This document shows, piece after piece, positions 1-10,377 of a DNA stretch of 64,000 nucleotides. Numbering within the stretch: position 1 is the first letter of the stretch; every line of letters starts with the position of its first letter. Source of the DNA: Aristolochia californica (lineage: Eukaryota > Streptophyta > Magnoliopsida > Piperales > Aristolochiaceae); NCBI GenBank assembly GCA_029961685.1, contig JARWKL010000001.1, positions 54,524,062 to 54,588,061 on the forward strand, read 5' to 3'. The translations under genes were made by a program, and so were the position numbers. Below the pieces are notes generated by a model. That model did not search any database and was not told the origin of the DNA. It saw only the letters and a list, made by a program, of their open reading frames with translations.

Positions 1-263
1 TTGTATGAGAGGGCTCGGGGGGGATCCAATGCAAGATGCAAATTGCGGGTGCCAGATGGTAGAAAGGGGCTCTGGATGAATTCTGGTGGGGCCACAGCGG
101 GTCGGCGTGGAAGAATTAAGCTAGGTAGGTTAATGGTTGGTAGCTGAGTGGTTGAAAGTGAAGGAAGGGGTGTCGGATTCAGATGCTGGGCTGCTATCCA
201 CGTGCATTGGTTTTGGGCATGTTGCATGGAGGGGTAGAGGATGTGGGTCACGTGAAAGGTTGG
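1..263. other. Unassigned DNA at window start
   Basis: GC-richer than what follows. I see no exon or known repeat here. It lies upstream of the first SCYL2 exon in the window, so it is probably intron of that gene or transposon debris within it. Confidence 0.3.
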
Positions 264-561
264 TGTTGAGAGAAATACTTCATTGATTTGTTGTAATTTG
301 AGTATAATGAGCTTTTATTTATAAGAGAGGAAACAAATAGAAACCAATTACAATTAAACTACCCTTGTCCTAGTGACACCCAAAGTCTAACACTTAAAAG
401 ATAAGTCCTAGCATAATTAAACAATTGAACATAAATAGAAGACTTAAAATAACTAAAACATCTTTTAACAGAAACACTTTTGTGAGACTCCTATAGAACT
501 CTGCCATATTAATTCAGGCTCTGTGAGAGTCATGTAAGACTCCCATTCCTGGTCTTCAACA
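264..561 (-). mobile_element. Short copia-type LTR, family R, copy 1
   Basis: Begins TGTTGA and ends TCAACA, a perfect 6-bp terminal inverted repeat. The body matches the LTR copies at 2134-2456 and 61928-62266 on the same strand and 46171-46479 on the other: shared blocks include ACAATTAAACTACCCTTG and GATAAGTCCTAGCATAATTAA. No polypurine tract or primer site lies next to it, so it is probably a solo LTR. Its flanks, GTTGG and GTTTT, share only three bases, so the target duplication is unproven. Orientation is set by the 46171 copy, which has a polypurine tract just upstream. Confidence 0.75.
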
Positions 562-1103
562 GTTTTGTCCAGAAAGGATAGACTATCTAATGATAGATAA
601 GATGTTTTTGGGGAGTCGTCAAGAATTGTCTTAGAAAAGATAAAGGCCCCAAGAGGGTGAGTACACAGCTAAGGAGGATTACAAAAAGAAACGAAGAAAA
701 ATAAGGAGATATACAAGAAAGTACCAAACACATCAAAATTATTGGGACAGTCTTAATACTAAAATTACGTGCAGCCTAGCCAGTTGTCAGTGAAGTGGAT
801 TTTCCTACAACAAGGTGTAGTTAGCTCTCCCTTTTCTGCAAGGATGTCAGCAGAACAACAGCTTTCTGTGGCTGCTGTTATACTCTTTCTTTAGTATGAT
901 TTTTGTAGTAGAATTTTTATAAAGATTATGATTTAAATACAGTAAGTTCTACACTTGCCAGTTGTCTTATGGTCAGCATGCTATGTGTGGGCACACATTT
1001 TACTTCTTCTATACTAATTAAGGCCATATTTGATGTTTCCATTTTACTGAACTTGAGTAAGTATGGACAAAATGAAAGTGTTGAATCTGTTCTGTCAATG
1101 CAG
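562..1103 (+). other. SCYL2: Non-coding stretch before first visible SCYL2 exon
   Basis: AT-rich, no conserved coding sequence seen. It ends in the acceptor TCAATGCAG, so it is most simply intron of the SCYL2-like gene. The kinase-domain exons must lie left of the window. Confidence 0.5.
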
Positions 1104-3883
1104 CTAGTGAAACAAACAATTTTACCTCGCGTTCATGGGTTGGCGCTTAAGACTACTGTTGCTGCGGTATGGCAAGGATCTCTTAGTCATGTCTTTTACT
1201 GGAAACTTTTTTGTCTAGAGAAGTAAATAAGCGAGGTAGAACCTCTTGTATTATCAGCTGTTTGATCAATTTTCTTGATATTCACAGGTACGAGTGAATG
1301 CATTATTGTGCCTCAGTGATTTGGTTCACTCGCTCGACAAACACTCTGTCATGGAAATCTTGCAAACACTTCAACGCTGCACTGCAGTGGATCGTTCTGC
1401 ACCTACACTTATGTGTACCTTGAGCATTGCAAATTCAATTTTCAAGCAGGTATGTGTTTTAAAGGAAAATTCGGTTAGATAATGAGTTTTGTTATTAATA
1501 CTATTGTTATGTATTTTTTTTGTTATTATCACTACTGTGTTTTACTCATGGTGCTACAACTCACTGAGTTGACCAGTCACTCGGCCAGGTCAGCCCGGAT
1601 TTTTGGGCAAGTCAGGTTAGGTAAGGGGTCAGACCCGGCCATTCTACATGGCCCCACTGGCTCCTAGTGACAACTGAGTCTGCCCAAGTCGACCCCTCGG
1701 AATTTCAGAGACCCAATCAGGTCCCCATTCTAAGTCGTATCACCATGGTTTGACTAGATTGGGCCTTTGGCTTGATGGCCAAAAAGGGAGACTTGGGTTT
1801 ACCTGACATCTTGCATTCAAACCACTCTGGGGTCTGGGTGCAGTCTACGTCTAACCAATAATCTGCAAAAGAAAGTAAATTGTCTGGAGAAACTGAACTA
1901 CTTTTATATATCATAAGTACCCCTGAAGGAAATTGTGGTTTCTGATATATCTAGTAGGCCCAGCCATTCCAACGCACTCTAAACACTGCTTAGTAATCTA
2001 TTTTATCATTTGATATTAGGTTTGTAAGATGGTCTTGGTCATGAAATAAGTTGGTCAACCTTTTCTTTGATCATTAGACAAACATAGTTTTATTAGCCAC
2101 ATAGGAGAGAGCTTGATCAAACATGCTTAGACCTGTCGAATTTATGGAAAAGAGAAAAACTTCATTGACTTGTTGTAATCAGAGTACATGAACGCCTATT
2201 TATAATAGAGGAAAATAGTTGAGTTCAATTACAATTAAACTACCCTTGGCTTAATTACACTCAAATAACACTTTTTTTTCACTTAAAGATAAGTCCTAGC
2301 ATAATTAAATAACTCAACATAAATAGAAGACTAACATAACTAAAACACCTTTAAACTGAAACTCTTCTGTGAGACCTGCTTCCATAATAATTTTAGCTCT
2401 ATAAGACTTCTTATTGTGAGAGTCATGTAAGACTATTCCATATTTGCTCTTCAACAAGACCCAATCGGGCTCCATTTGTTTTTACTTTTTGTAGACATTC
2501 ACTATTCTTATGATTGTTATTTTTATTATGTAAAATTAGAACAAGCACACAAAATAATTAGACATTCACTATTCTTATGATTGTTCTTCTTATGATTGTT
2601 ATTTTTTCAAGTTTATATAAAAAACCAAACTAAGATTCTGGTGATGGTTACAGTCAATACAAAGTTCTGGTACTGCTTGTTTTTATCATTATTAGTTGAT
2701 TTCATGAGTTACAACTCACAATTAAATTATTTTACCATTTCAGTATGGCTTAGAGTTCACAGCAGAACATGTCCTTCCTCTTCTCTGTCCACTGCTAATT
2801 GTGCAGCAGTTGAATGTTCAGCAATTTGCAAAGTACATGCTTTTCATAAAAGAAATCCTCAGGTACTCGGTGCTGTAGTTGATCTCTCCCTCTCTCTCTC
2901 TCTTTCTCTCTCTCTCTCACTCTGCTTTTTCTTAATCAATGAAACTGCCTCTTTTTTACAGAAAGATCGAGGAGAAAAAAGGTGTAACTGTGACAGCCTC
3001 TGGAATACCTGAATTGAAATCATCGGTACCTAATGGCCTTAAGTCTAATTCTTTGCAAAGAACCAGTGAGTCTGCGTCTTCATCTGTGAAGAAAAGTGCA
3101 TCGTGGGATGAAGACTGGGGCCCCCCAGTGAAGGCACAATCCACAACCATTCCTCCTTCGGAATCAATTCCTTCATTCAAGCTACCTATTTCCATTGCAC
3201 AGCCTACATCAGTTACCTCAACAGAGACTTCTTCTATTTCCTCGTCTGCTGGACAGATTCCATCAACCTGTCCTGCTGCAGATCTGGAGTGGCCCCCTTC
3301 AGCCACTTCTTTTGGTTTTGTTCCGCAGGCAGGTGAGAATGATAAACTGAATCAGTTTAATAAAGAGCCCATCAATTCTTCCTTTGATGATCTCGACCCT
3401 TTTGCCAATTGGCCCCCTCAGCCAATCAACTCCACTGGGGGCCCAGTGCATATCAACAGTAGCATCGGACTCTCTACCATAGGCAGCAATGGAAGCCCAA
3501 GTCTGAGCACAAGTAGCCTAGGGAGCAGTGGTTTAAATTCTCCAATCGGACTCTCCGGTCAAGGAATGTCTTTATACAGTAGCAACTCAAATGGTATTGC
3601 TTTCAACACCAATCTTTTGACTGGGCTTTCTAAAGCAAATGCAGCAAGTGGAATGGCAGCTGGAAACAGCTTTGGTTCATCAGCCTTATATACCGATAAA
3701 AAACCATCAGATCTTGGGTCTATATTTGCTTCTTCAAAGAGTGAACAGGCAATGCCAAAACTTGCTCCACCCCCGCAAACAGCTGTTGGAAGGGGAAGAG
3801 GTAGGTCTAACAGGCCAACCGCTTCAAGGTCTAGTCATTCGAAGACTCCATCTGAGCAGCCACCTCTCCTGGACTTGCTGTAG
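1104..3883 (+). CDS. SCYL2: SCY1-like protein 2 (SCYL2), 3' part, four exons
   Basis: C-terminal 421 residues of a plant SCYL2 (CVAK104-like) protein, a catalytically doubtful kinase followed by HEAT/ARM repeats that works in clathrin-mediated traffic at the trans-Golgi network. Exons: 1104-1166, 1288-1449, 2744-2862, 2962-3883, all with GT..AG borders and consistent phase; stop TAG at 3881. Exons 1-3 encode the end of the HEAT region ([45 protein letters not shown]), which is highly conserved in the family. Exon 4 is a Ser/Thr/Pro-rich disordered tail with the family WDEDWG motif, DPFANWPP, and a C-terminal LLDLL that fits the clathrin-box consensus. The N-terminal kinase domain is outside the window. 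Intron 2 (1450-2743) is enlarged by a solo LTR. The Q before LVKQ would come from the previous exon. Identity is recognised by memory of family sequences, not by a search. Confidence 0.92.
2134..2456 (-). mobile_element. Solo LTR of family R inside SCYL2 intron
   Basis: Starts TGTCGA (decayed TGTTGA) and ends TCAACA. It is flanked by identical 5-bp direct repeats AGACC at 2129-2133 and 2457-2461, the expected target-site duplication for a Ty1-copia integrase. No internal retrotransposon sequence remains, so it is a solo LTR left by LTR-LTR recombination. It sits in SCYL2 intron 2, with its LTR strand opposite to the gene. Confidence 0.88.
2883..2919 (+). repeat. (CT)n microsatellite in SCYL2 last intron
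   Basis: A run of CT dinucleotides with a few interruptions. It lies in the 99-base last intron, 40-80 bases before the acceptor at 2961, and so lengthens the pyrimidine-rich region ahead of it. Confidence 0.9.
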
Positions 3884-4204
3884 GAGGGAAGGCTGTTCTC
3901 TCATCTATGATCATTTGGATCATCTCCAGTGAAAGGGCAAGCTAGGGGTGGAGTTTGAATACTGTTTGTTGTGTACGGTATACGAAAGCTGGGTGATCGA
4001 TCATTATGTTCCATACAGGTGCAGTCATTTTGCTTTAAATGCAAATGCAAGTATGATTTATGGACTGTTGAGTTCAGATTGAGGTTGTTCTACCTGCTGG
4101 AACTTGGGCTTTTTTGGCTCTGTGCTATGCATTAATTTGTTTTACCCAAATGTGTTGAGCATTGTAGTTTATTCTTTTAGAGCGTCCCAATTCACAGACA
4201 GAGA

Positions 4205-4210
4205 AATAAA
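4205..4210 (+). terminator. Candidate poly(A) signal of SCYL2
   Basis: AATAAA located 322 bases after the stop codon. This is a reasonable 3' UTR length for a plant gene; the actual cleavage site cannot be read from sequence. Confidence 0.5.
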
Positions 4211-5136
4211 GAGAAATGAAAATTGTTAAATGGACTTGTGATGATGTAATTTATTTGTTCATGCGACATACTGAAGCAGTTTTCCATATTGTGCCCATAT
4301 TGGGAAATCATCAAGAAGCAGCAACTGTGAGGATGATTCCATCTCTTACGCCCAAATGTCATCTTTTCTCAAGAGCCGAGAGGCAGTTTTGTCGTGGCTT
4401 CTGCATACGCATAATTGGGAAGCTTTGCCCTGCTTGCGTCCGGTTAGCTGAAGACGGAGGCACCTCGAGTATGACATAGCTTAGTTAAGAGGCAATTTTT
4501 CCTTTTCCTTGTTTGTCTTTTGGTATTTTAATTAAGAGTAACAAGAGAGTGGGCTGTGGTTGAATGTCGTTCAACACATTTTCCTAATCGGATCAAGATG
4601 GGCAATTTCGACTAGTGCCTTTTTCAAGTTTCAACGCGGCAACTTGGTAATTCACTCCGTTCAAGAAAATTTTCTCGTTTTTTTTCTTTTTTCTTTTCTA
4701 GGGTTCCAAACGACCAAAAGAGACGATTCTTTCGGAATCTCTCTGACTCACATACGTGGTGCATTATTTCTCCCTTGGTAGAATTAACAAAAGGATTTTA
4801 GTTCGTCGTCCACAAAGGTAGATCCCTGCCCCCCCACTGTATATGCTGATTCAGTGGACAGTAGGGGTAGTCATAGAAACAACAGCACTGATATTTACTG
4901 GGTCTCTCGCTAGGACCAACCGTGGGCGGGTGCGTCTCTCCGAGCTCCTCGGCTCTCTTCGTTCTTTCATATCTTTCATTTTTTCAGTTCGTCTGTGCGG
5001 ACAAGAAGGGTGTCAGAAAAAAGATAAAATAATTAAAAAACGGAATTAAGTTTGCTTTGAGCCAGTGAAGGGTCCCTTCAGTGATGTGGAGAAACGGGTT
5101 GTCTTGAAACGGATTTGAAAGCAGCCTTGTTTTCCA
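4211..5136. other. Intergenic DNA between SCYL2 and the Harbinger element
   Basis: No gene recognised. Short open frames here (for example 4216-4479 and 4560-4781) have no family resemblance I can name and no splice logic. The last bases before the transposon read CCATAA. Confidence 0.5.
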
Positions 5137-5139
5137 TAA

Positions 5140-5152
5140 GGGGGGTTAGTGC
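5140..5152 (+). repeat. Left terminal inverted repeat of Harbinger element
   Basis: GGGGGGTTAGTGC, matched in inverse orientation at 10299-10311, directly after a TAA that recurs just beyond the right end. Confidence 0.88.
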
Positions 5153-5277
5153 ACATGACTCAGGACATGATATTCAAGCGCATTACGCAGTTCATGTCCT
5201 GATGTCGTTAGTGGACGCCAAAATTTATGTCATGTACATGAATATACATGAACCAAGAGTTCATGTGTAAAGAGTAA

Positions 5278-5301
5278 CGGGCGGAAAGTGCTTTCCGCCC
5301 G
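5278..5301. repeat. Perfect hairpin in Harbinger left subterminal region
   Basis: CGGGCGGAAAG, two bases TG, then CTTTCCGCCCG: an 11-bp perfect stem with a 2-base loop, GC-rich within AT-rich surroundings. It lies about 140 bases inside the left end. It could be a protein-binding palindrome or a promoter element; function is unknown. Confidence 0.85.
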
Positions 5302-5949
5302 ATTTTGAGAATCATCCACTTGATTCTCTCGCGCGGGCTCTCTCTGGCTCGACCGTCTCTGTTTTTTTTTTTCATTTCGATCGTTTCATTCCCGCACACA
5401 GCGACTCTCGTTCCCGCAGCCTCTGTCGTCTCCGTGAAGCCCGAGCTCTCTGCTCGTTCTCTCGTCTCCGCCGTCTCTCTCCGGTCTCCCTCTCTCCGGT
5501 CTCCCTCTCTACTACCTCCGTCTCTCGCTGCGAGCGTCCTTCCGACATCCTTCCCCCTCTCTCGCTCGTTCTCCCTCTGAACCTCTCGCTCGTTTCTCCC
5601 TCTCTCTTATCCCTCTCGGCCTCCCGCTCTGTCTCTTCTCCCTCTTTTCCCCCTTGCGGCATCTCACGCCCTTCTCCCTCTCGCTCATATCTTTTCCCCC
5701 AAAATTCCCTCCGATTTCCTGCGATTTCCCCTAATTCAGTTTTGGTTTTCTTCGATTTTGACATTGGGCTTCGATTTCTAAATTTCCACTTCGATTCAGC
5801 ATCGATTTTCCCGGTTCGGCTTTGATTTCAGTCGTCGGCTTCGATTTTCCCCAAATTTCAGAAGGTATGACTAAACCCTAATTATTTTTTCTGATTAAAT
5901 GAGTGTTGTATTTGATTTAATTTTAGTTCCAGTGTCTAATTTGGGGTTA

Positions 5950-6485
5950 TTTGTACATAATTGTGGGATTTAGTGTTACGGATTAGGGTCTAAAATTTTT
6001 ATTAGGGTTAGGGTTTAGTGTTTTTAGGGTTTGGTGCTTTGTATTTAGGGGTTAAGTTTTTAGGGTTAAGGATTTATGGTATTGTTAGGGTTTAGGTTCT
6101 GGAATTAGGGTTTAGGTTTTTTTTTCAATTTTTTTCAGTTAAGGTTTAATGGGTGATAGGGTTTAGGGTTTAGGGTTTGGGGCTTTTAGGGTTGTTAAGA
6201 TCTAGGGTTTTTTGTTTAACTTCTGGAATTAGGGTTTGGGGTATAGGGTTTAGGAGGTTTTGGAGTTATGGGGTCTAGGGTTAGGCTTTAGTAGGTTTGG
6301 GAGGTATGGGGTCTAGGGTTAGGGTTTAGGAGGTTTTGGAGGTATGGGGTTAGGGTTTAGGAGGTTTTGGAGCTATGGGTCTAGGGTTAGGGTTTAGGAG
6401 GTTTTGGAGCTATGGGGTCTAGGGTTAGGGTTTAGGAGGTTTTGGAGCTATGGGGTCTAGGGTTAGGGTTTAGGGTTTAGGGTTT
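5950..6485 (+). repeat. Telomere-like (TTTAGGG) and 37-bp tandem repeats
   Basis: The plant telomere word TTTAGGG and the variants TTAGGG and TTTTAGGG recur dozens of times. From about 6236 to 6465 they are organised into roughly six tandem units of about 37 bp, each reading approximately TTTAGGAGGTTTTGGAG, then CTATGGGGTCTAGGG, then TTAGGG. G-rich on the plus strand throughout. The block lies within the Harbinger element, between its left end and ORF1, so it is not flanking DNA. The origin could be capture of interstitial telomeric DNA or local slippage. Confidence 0.9.
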
Positions 6486-6661
6486 TTAAGGTTCTCAATT
6501 ACGGTTTACGGTGTTTAGTCCAATTCAAACAAGGTTGAGTCGCCTACACGGGCGTCCATTAGCCAACGAAACCCGACCCCCATCACTGACGAGGTACAGT
6601 TCGTAGTGACTGTGAAGTCATATGGGGCTCTACCAGGGGTGTTCGGTGAATTTGGACTTGA

Positions 6662-6681
6662 TGTGTGTGTGTGTGTGTGTT
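6662..6681 (+). repeat. (TG)n microsatellite
   Basis: Ten consecutive TG dinucleotides upstream of Harbinger ORF1. Confidence 0.9.
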
Positions 6682-6912
6682 TGCATTGTTTTGCATCTCA
6701 AGTGGAAATAGTTGATTAGTTTTGGAATGTTTTAGAATGTTGTTTACAAATTTTGAAGTGCTATGGAATGTTTTTGCCATGTGGTGAGGAGATTCGGGTG
6801 TTATAAATATCCACCACATGGTATTTTCTTATTTGTGGTTTTTGTTTCGTGACGGGTAATGGTAGTCTGATAAAGTTTTTTCCATGAGGACAATCTCGGA
6901 TTTAGATTGAAA

Positions 6913-7863
6913 ATGGCTGCAAGAAAACAACCAAGTGGTCGACCATATGACTTTTGGAGCTTTGAAGAAGACAACAAAATGCTCGATCTTTTAGTCGAGC
7001 AGGTATATATGGGGAACAAGTTGCCCAATGGTGTTTGGAAGCACGAGGTATATACGGAATGTGTCAGTAAGTTCAATGAAGACGCTGTCAATAAAAAAAC
7101 TATTGAGCAACTTAAGAATCGAACAAGATCATGGAAGAAAACATACCAAACGGTAACGAGCTGTCTCAACACTAGTGGGTTCGGTTGGGATGCAACCACA
7201 CAACGAGTTACTGCATGTCATTCTGTATGGCAAGACTACATTAAGGTCAGTAAATCATGATATATTGTAAAACAGTTTGTATTGTTTCGCATTACTAAGA
7301 ATGATGTTTTATTCTTGTAGGAGCATAAAGAGGCTGAGAAGTATAGACAACAAGGTTGCCCCCTTTACGACAAATTAGCTATTGTAGTCGGAAACACAAT
7401 AGCCGTAGGGAATGGTAGTACAACTCCTATAGATCTATGTGATGAAATTATCCATGATGAGTCGGCTCCTATCCCGATGGATGAGCTCGACAATGTTGAC
7501 ATAGTTATGGGAACTCCACCGCAATTCAATAGTGGAAATGATTCGACAGCGGATCAATCTTGTGGAACTAAAGGGCCATCTTCACGTCGTCGTAGAAAGA
7601 GAAGCGAATTGCCCATTGAAGACAATAGACAATTAATTGATGTAGTTGGCAAGATCGCTGATGCTATGAAATCTGTTATGGAGTATAAGGAACGCGATGT
7701 CGAAGAACCTTGGGTCAATGCCCTCATGGAAATTCCGGACCTGTCAGAGGCACTGAAGTATGGCGCTCCTGAATGGATAAATACGCCAGGTAAGAGGACC
7801 CTGTTTTTAAAAATGACAGTGGCGGAGCGGGTTAGGTGGCTTAATTATTGTGCAAACAAGTAA
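6913..7863 (+). CDS. Harbinger ORF1, SANT/Myb-like DNA-binding protein
   Basis: Accessory protein of PIF/Harbinger elements. In studied members it binds the transposase and element ends and helps bring the transposase into the nucleus. Exons 6913-7245 and 7321-7863 (intron 75 bases, AAG/GTCAGT to TTGTAG/GAG) give 291 residues. Residues about 13-115 are a plant Myb/SANT-like domain: FWSFEEDNKMLDLLVEQ, GNKLPNG, LKNRTRSWKKTYQ, GFGWDATT, VWQDYIKEHKEAEKYR. A basic patch SSRRRRKRSE (about residue 157) is a good nuclear localisation signal. The C-terminal 60 residues end in a compact conserved-looking motif (WINTPGKRTLFLKMTVAERVRWL). An ATG at 6913 is preferred; an in-frame TTG two codons upstream is not a plausible plant start. 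Confidence 0.88.
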
Positions 7864-8127
7864 TTGTAATGCGTTTTAAGTACAATATCTTTTTTGAGAA
7901 GATTGTTATGTATTAAAGACGATGTTTGAATTATAACGTTGTTAGACTTATCAGTACGGTTAAAGTTTCTATTTTATATGTTTGTTGTCTTAATATATTA
8001 TGTGGATAATATGGTGGATGAGTATTGATGTGAATATGATTATTGAGTTTGGATAAATAGGTTATGATTAAAGATTAGCTATTATTTTTGTTTATGACTA
8101 TTTAGAAGTTTAAATTTGCAGATTCTC

Positions 8128-9508
8128 ATGGATATTATGACAGAAGAAGATATGGATGTAATTATGATTGGATTGGCATGTATGATTGTCGTCATAGTAA
8201 AATACTATCTATGCCCTAGTAACAGAGGTGTACCACGTTCTTATGGGATGAATGGTCCGTTGTATTTGCAAAAGGCCTTAGATAAATCTCCTGTTAAATT
8301 TCGAAAAGTTTACAGGATGAATCAAACTGTATTTCACAAATTGGCAACAATACTTAATACCAGAGGGTTTTTATCAACGACAAAGACCATCTCAGTGGAA
8401 GAACAACTTGCCTATTTCCTCCTAACTGTTGGTCAACAACAAGCCTATAGTGTCACAGCAGAGATGTTTGATAGATCGAATTGGTCCATAAGTAAATATT
8501 TCAACAAGGTGTTGGATGCTATCCTCAAACTTCACTCTGATTATATCAAACAGCCTTCAAAACGCACACACTCGAGGATTTTAAACAATTCAATGTTTTA
8601 TCCATACTTCAAAGTAACATCACTTGCCCTCTATTTAGATTACTATACAAATTTAGTCAATACTAATGGCCCCGCTTATATAATTAGGATTGTATTGGGG
8701 CTATTGATGGAACGCATATCAAAGCAAACATCCCGCTTGAAGAACAACCAAGGTTCTGGAACAGAAAGGGTTATCTCTCACAAAATGTGATGGCAGCATG
8801 TACATTCGACATGCAATTCACTTATGTACTAGCTGGATGGGAGGGATCAGCAGCTGATTCTCGTGTACTGAAGAACACATTGACTCGCCGAAATAGACTA
8901 TTTGTACCTGAAGGTAAATAATATATTTTATGCAGTAATATTTTATCTATTTTATCTTTAATCATTTAATGTAGAAAATATTTGGTATTGTAGGTAAATA
9001 TTATCTAGTTGATGCTGGTTATGCAAATGTACGAGGATTTTTGGCTCCATATCGAGGAACTCGATCTCATTTGCAAGAATTTGGAGATAATATTCCTAAG
9101 AATGAAAAAGAATTATTCAATCGAAGACACTCGTCTTTGCGGAATACTATTGAGAGAACTTTTGGTGCTTTAAAAGCTCGATTTCAAATATTGAAAGGTG
9201 CTCCTCCATTTTCTTTTAAGGTGCAGACAAAAATTGTCGTTGCTTGTTGCATATTGCACAATTATATACGTACAGAGGATTACAATGATATATTTAATTT
9301 GGAAGATGATGATTCGGATGATGAGTTTGGTGGAGGAGGTGATGGGGTTCAATTACGTGCAACGGACGATACAGACAGCGATGATAGCGATGGTCTTGTG
9401 GAAGAGGATACCCAAGTAACAAGCTTTCGGAGGCAGTGTGCATTAGAATCCACAAGAGCCGCACAATTTCGAGATGACATAGCGACTTGCATGTGGAATG
9501 ATAACTGA
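8128..9508 (+). CDS. PIF/Harbinger DDE transposase (HARBI1-like)
   Basis: Cuts and pastes the element at TWA sites. Exons 8128-8613, 8688-8913 and 8994-9508, with introns of 74 and 80 bases, give 408 residues. The catalytic triad is visible: D169 in GAIDGTHI, D244 in YLVDAGYAN and E291 in NTIERTFG, the order and spacing of DDE_4 nucleases. The N-terminal part (SVEEQLAYFLLTVGQ, SNWSISKYFNKVL) is the helix-turn-helix region of the family. The C-terminus is strongly acidic (DDDSDDEF, DTDSDDSD). The reading frame stays open only if both introns are spliced; an unspliced reading meets a stop after VLGLLMERIS. The ATG at 8128 is the first plausible start; a further upstream non-coding exon is possible. 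No inactivating mutation is seen. Confidence 0.92.
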
Positions 9509-10298
9509 TGAGTGTATCTTTTATTGTATTTGAACATGTGTTGTTCTTATGTACTAAACTTGTAATTTGATGATTTTAATGCTAATCACGAACTGCTTAG
9601 TAATAAAGTTGTATATTTATTTATATATTATATTTATTAAATTTTATTACTATATTAAACTAGATATTTAAGCCTGATAAATAAAATATAATTACAATAT
9701 GTATTTGATCAATTGATTAATTTTAATTTTTTGGAAATATATTATCAATTAATACTACGCATATTTCGTTTTTAATATAATAATTCTTTATTTACTCATT
9801 ATATTTATTTTTTATTTATTGTATTATATTAGTGATTTAATAGTGGTAATATTACGTACAAATATATAGTTTATTAAAATTATGATTAAATCAATTTTTC
9901 CTCTTAAAACATTTATTTTTAGACTATATTATAATTAATCATGTACGTATTTCATTGCTTCACATAATTACTGTATTAATGCACAATAACATATCTAATT
10001 CAATTAATAAATATATTAATATATTTTAATTACACATTAAATAAGTTACTCGTGTAGTAATAATGATGGTTTTACCCAATTTAGGGTTCAAGGATTATGT
10101 TGTAATTATAAGTGTACTGTACAAGGTTAGGGATTCTCTTATTTTTTATGTTTTTCTAATTGGGCACTATTCACTGGAAACTGTTTTCCTGTACATGAGG
10201 CGTCAACACTAACACAAATTCTTACCTGATCTTCATGTACATGACATGACATGATCTTCATGTTGGACATGACTTGATCTTCAAGAATCCAGTTTGGG
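9509..10298. other. Harbinger 3' region: AT-rich tail and CATG-rich subterminus
   Basis: 9600-10080 is very AT-rich with no coding content. 10185-10280 holds repeated CATG words (CATGTACATGACATGACATG and neighbours), mirroring the left subterminal region 5150-5270. These are candidate binding sites for ORF1 or the transposase. Confidence 0.6.
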
Positions 10299-10312
10299 GC
10301 ACTAACCCCCCC
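10299..10312 (+). repeat. Right terminal inverted repeat of Harbinger element
   Basis: GCACTAACCCCCCC, the inverse of the left end, followed by G and TAA. The right arm has seven C against six G on the left. Confidence 0.88.
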
Positions 10313-10317
10313 GTAAT

Positions 10318-10377
10318 GAAATGGTGAACGGAGACGAGAGCGACAGGGAGGGAGAGAGCTTGGCTGTTCACCATTTC
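10318..10377. repeat. Inverted repeat just outside Harbinger right end
   Basis: GAAATGGTGAAC at 10318-10329 and its exact inverse at 10366-10377, 36 bases apart. Could be a remnant of an older element into which the Harbinger inserted, or chance. Confidence 0.6.

Larger units (their letters stand above)
5137..10316 (+). mobile_element. PIF/Harbinger DNA transposon, apparently complete
   Basis: A 5.2-kb element. TAA at 5137-5139 and TAA at 10314-10316 fit the 3-bp TWA target duplication of this superfamily, with one extra G before the right TAA. Inside, GGGGGGTTAGTGC (5140-5152) and its inverse at 10299-10311 form terminal inverted repeats. Both subterminal regions are crowded with CATG/TCATGT words. 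It carries the two genes typical of the superfamily, on the same strand: a SANT/Myb-like ORF1 at 6913-7863 and a DDE transposase at 8128-9508, both without stops or frameshifts once introns are removed. The long 5' region 5300-6900 is CT-rich, then telomere-like. I infer an autonomous or recently autonomous copy. Confidence 0.9.

Noticed and set aside
969..1226. 85-codon plus-strand frame taken as a gene
   Set aside because: Only 1104-1166 matches SCYL2; the rest is intron read in frame.
5305..5764. Overlapping frames in CT-rich DNA near the Harbinger left end
   Set aside because: Low-complexity Ser/Leu/Arg-Glu-rich translation on both strands, no conserved domain; a leader region.
5990..6480. 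True chromosome end
   Set aside because: Telomere-like repeats are degenerate, short and followed by a complete transposon gene pair and kilobases of genes.
8614..8687. Stop-containing sequence that would make the transposase a pseudogene
   Set aside because: Clear GT..AG intron; splicing restores DCIGAIDGTHI without any base change.
9170..9537. Minus-strand and alternative plus-strand frames over the transposase
   Set aside because: They are shadows of transposase exon 3, which carries the catalytic residues in its own frame.
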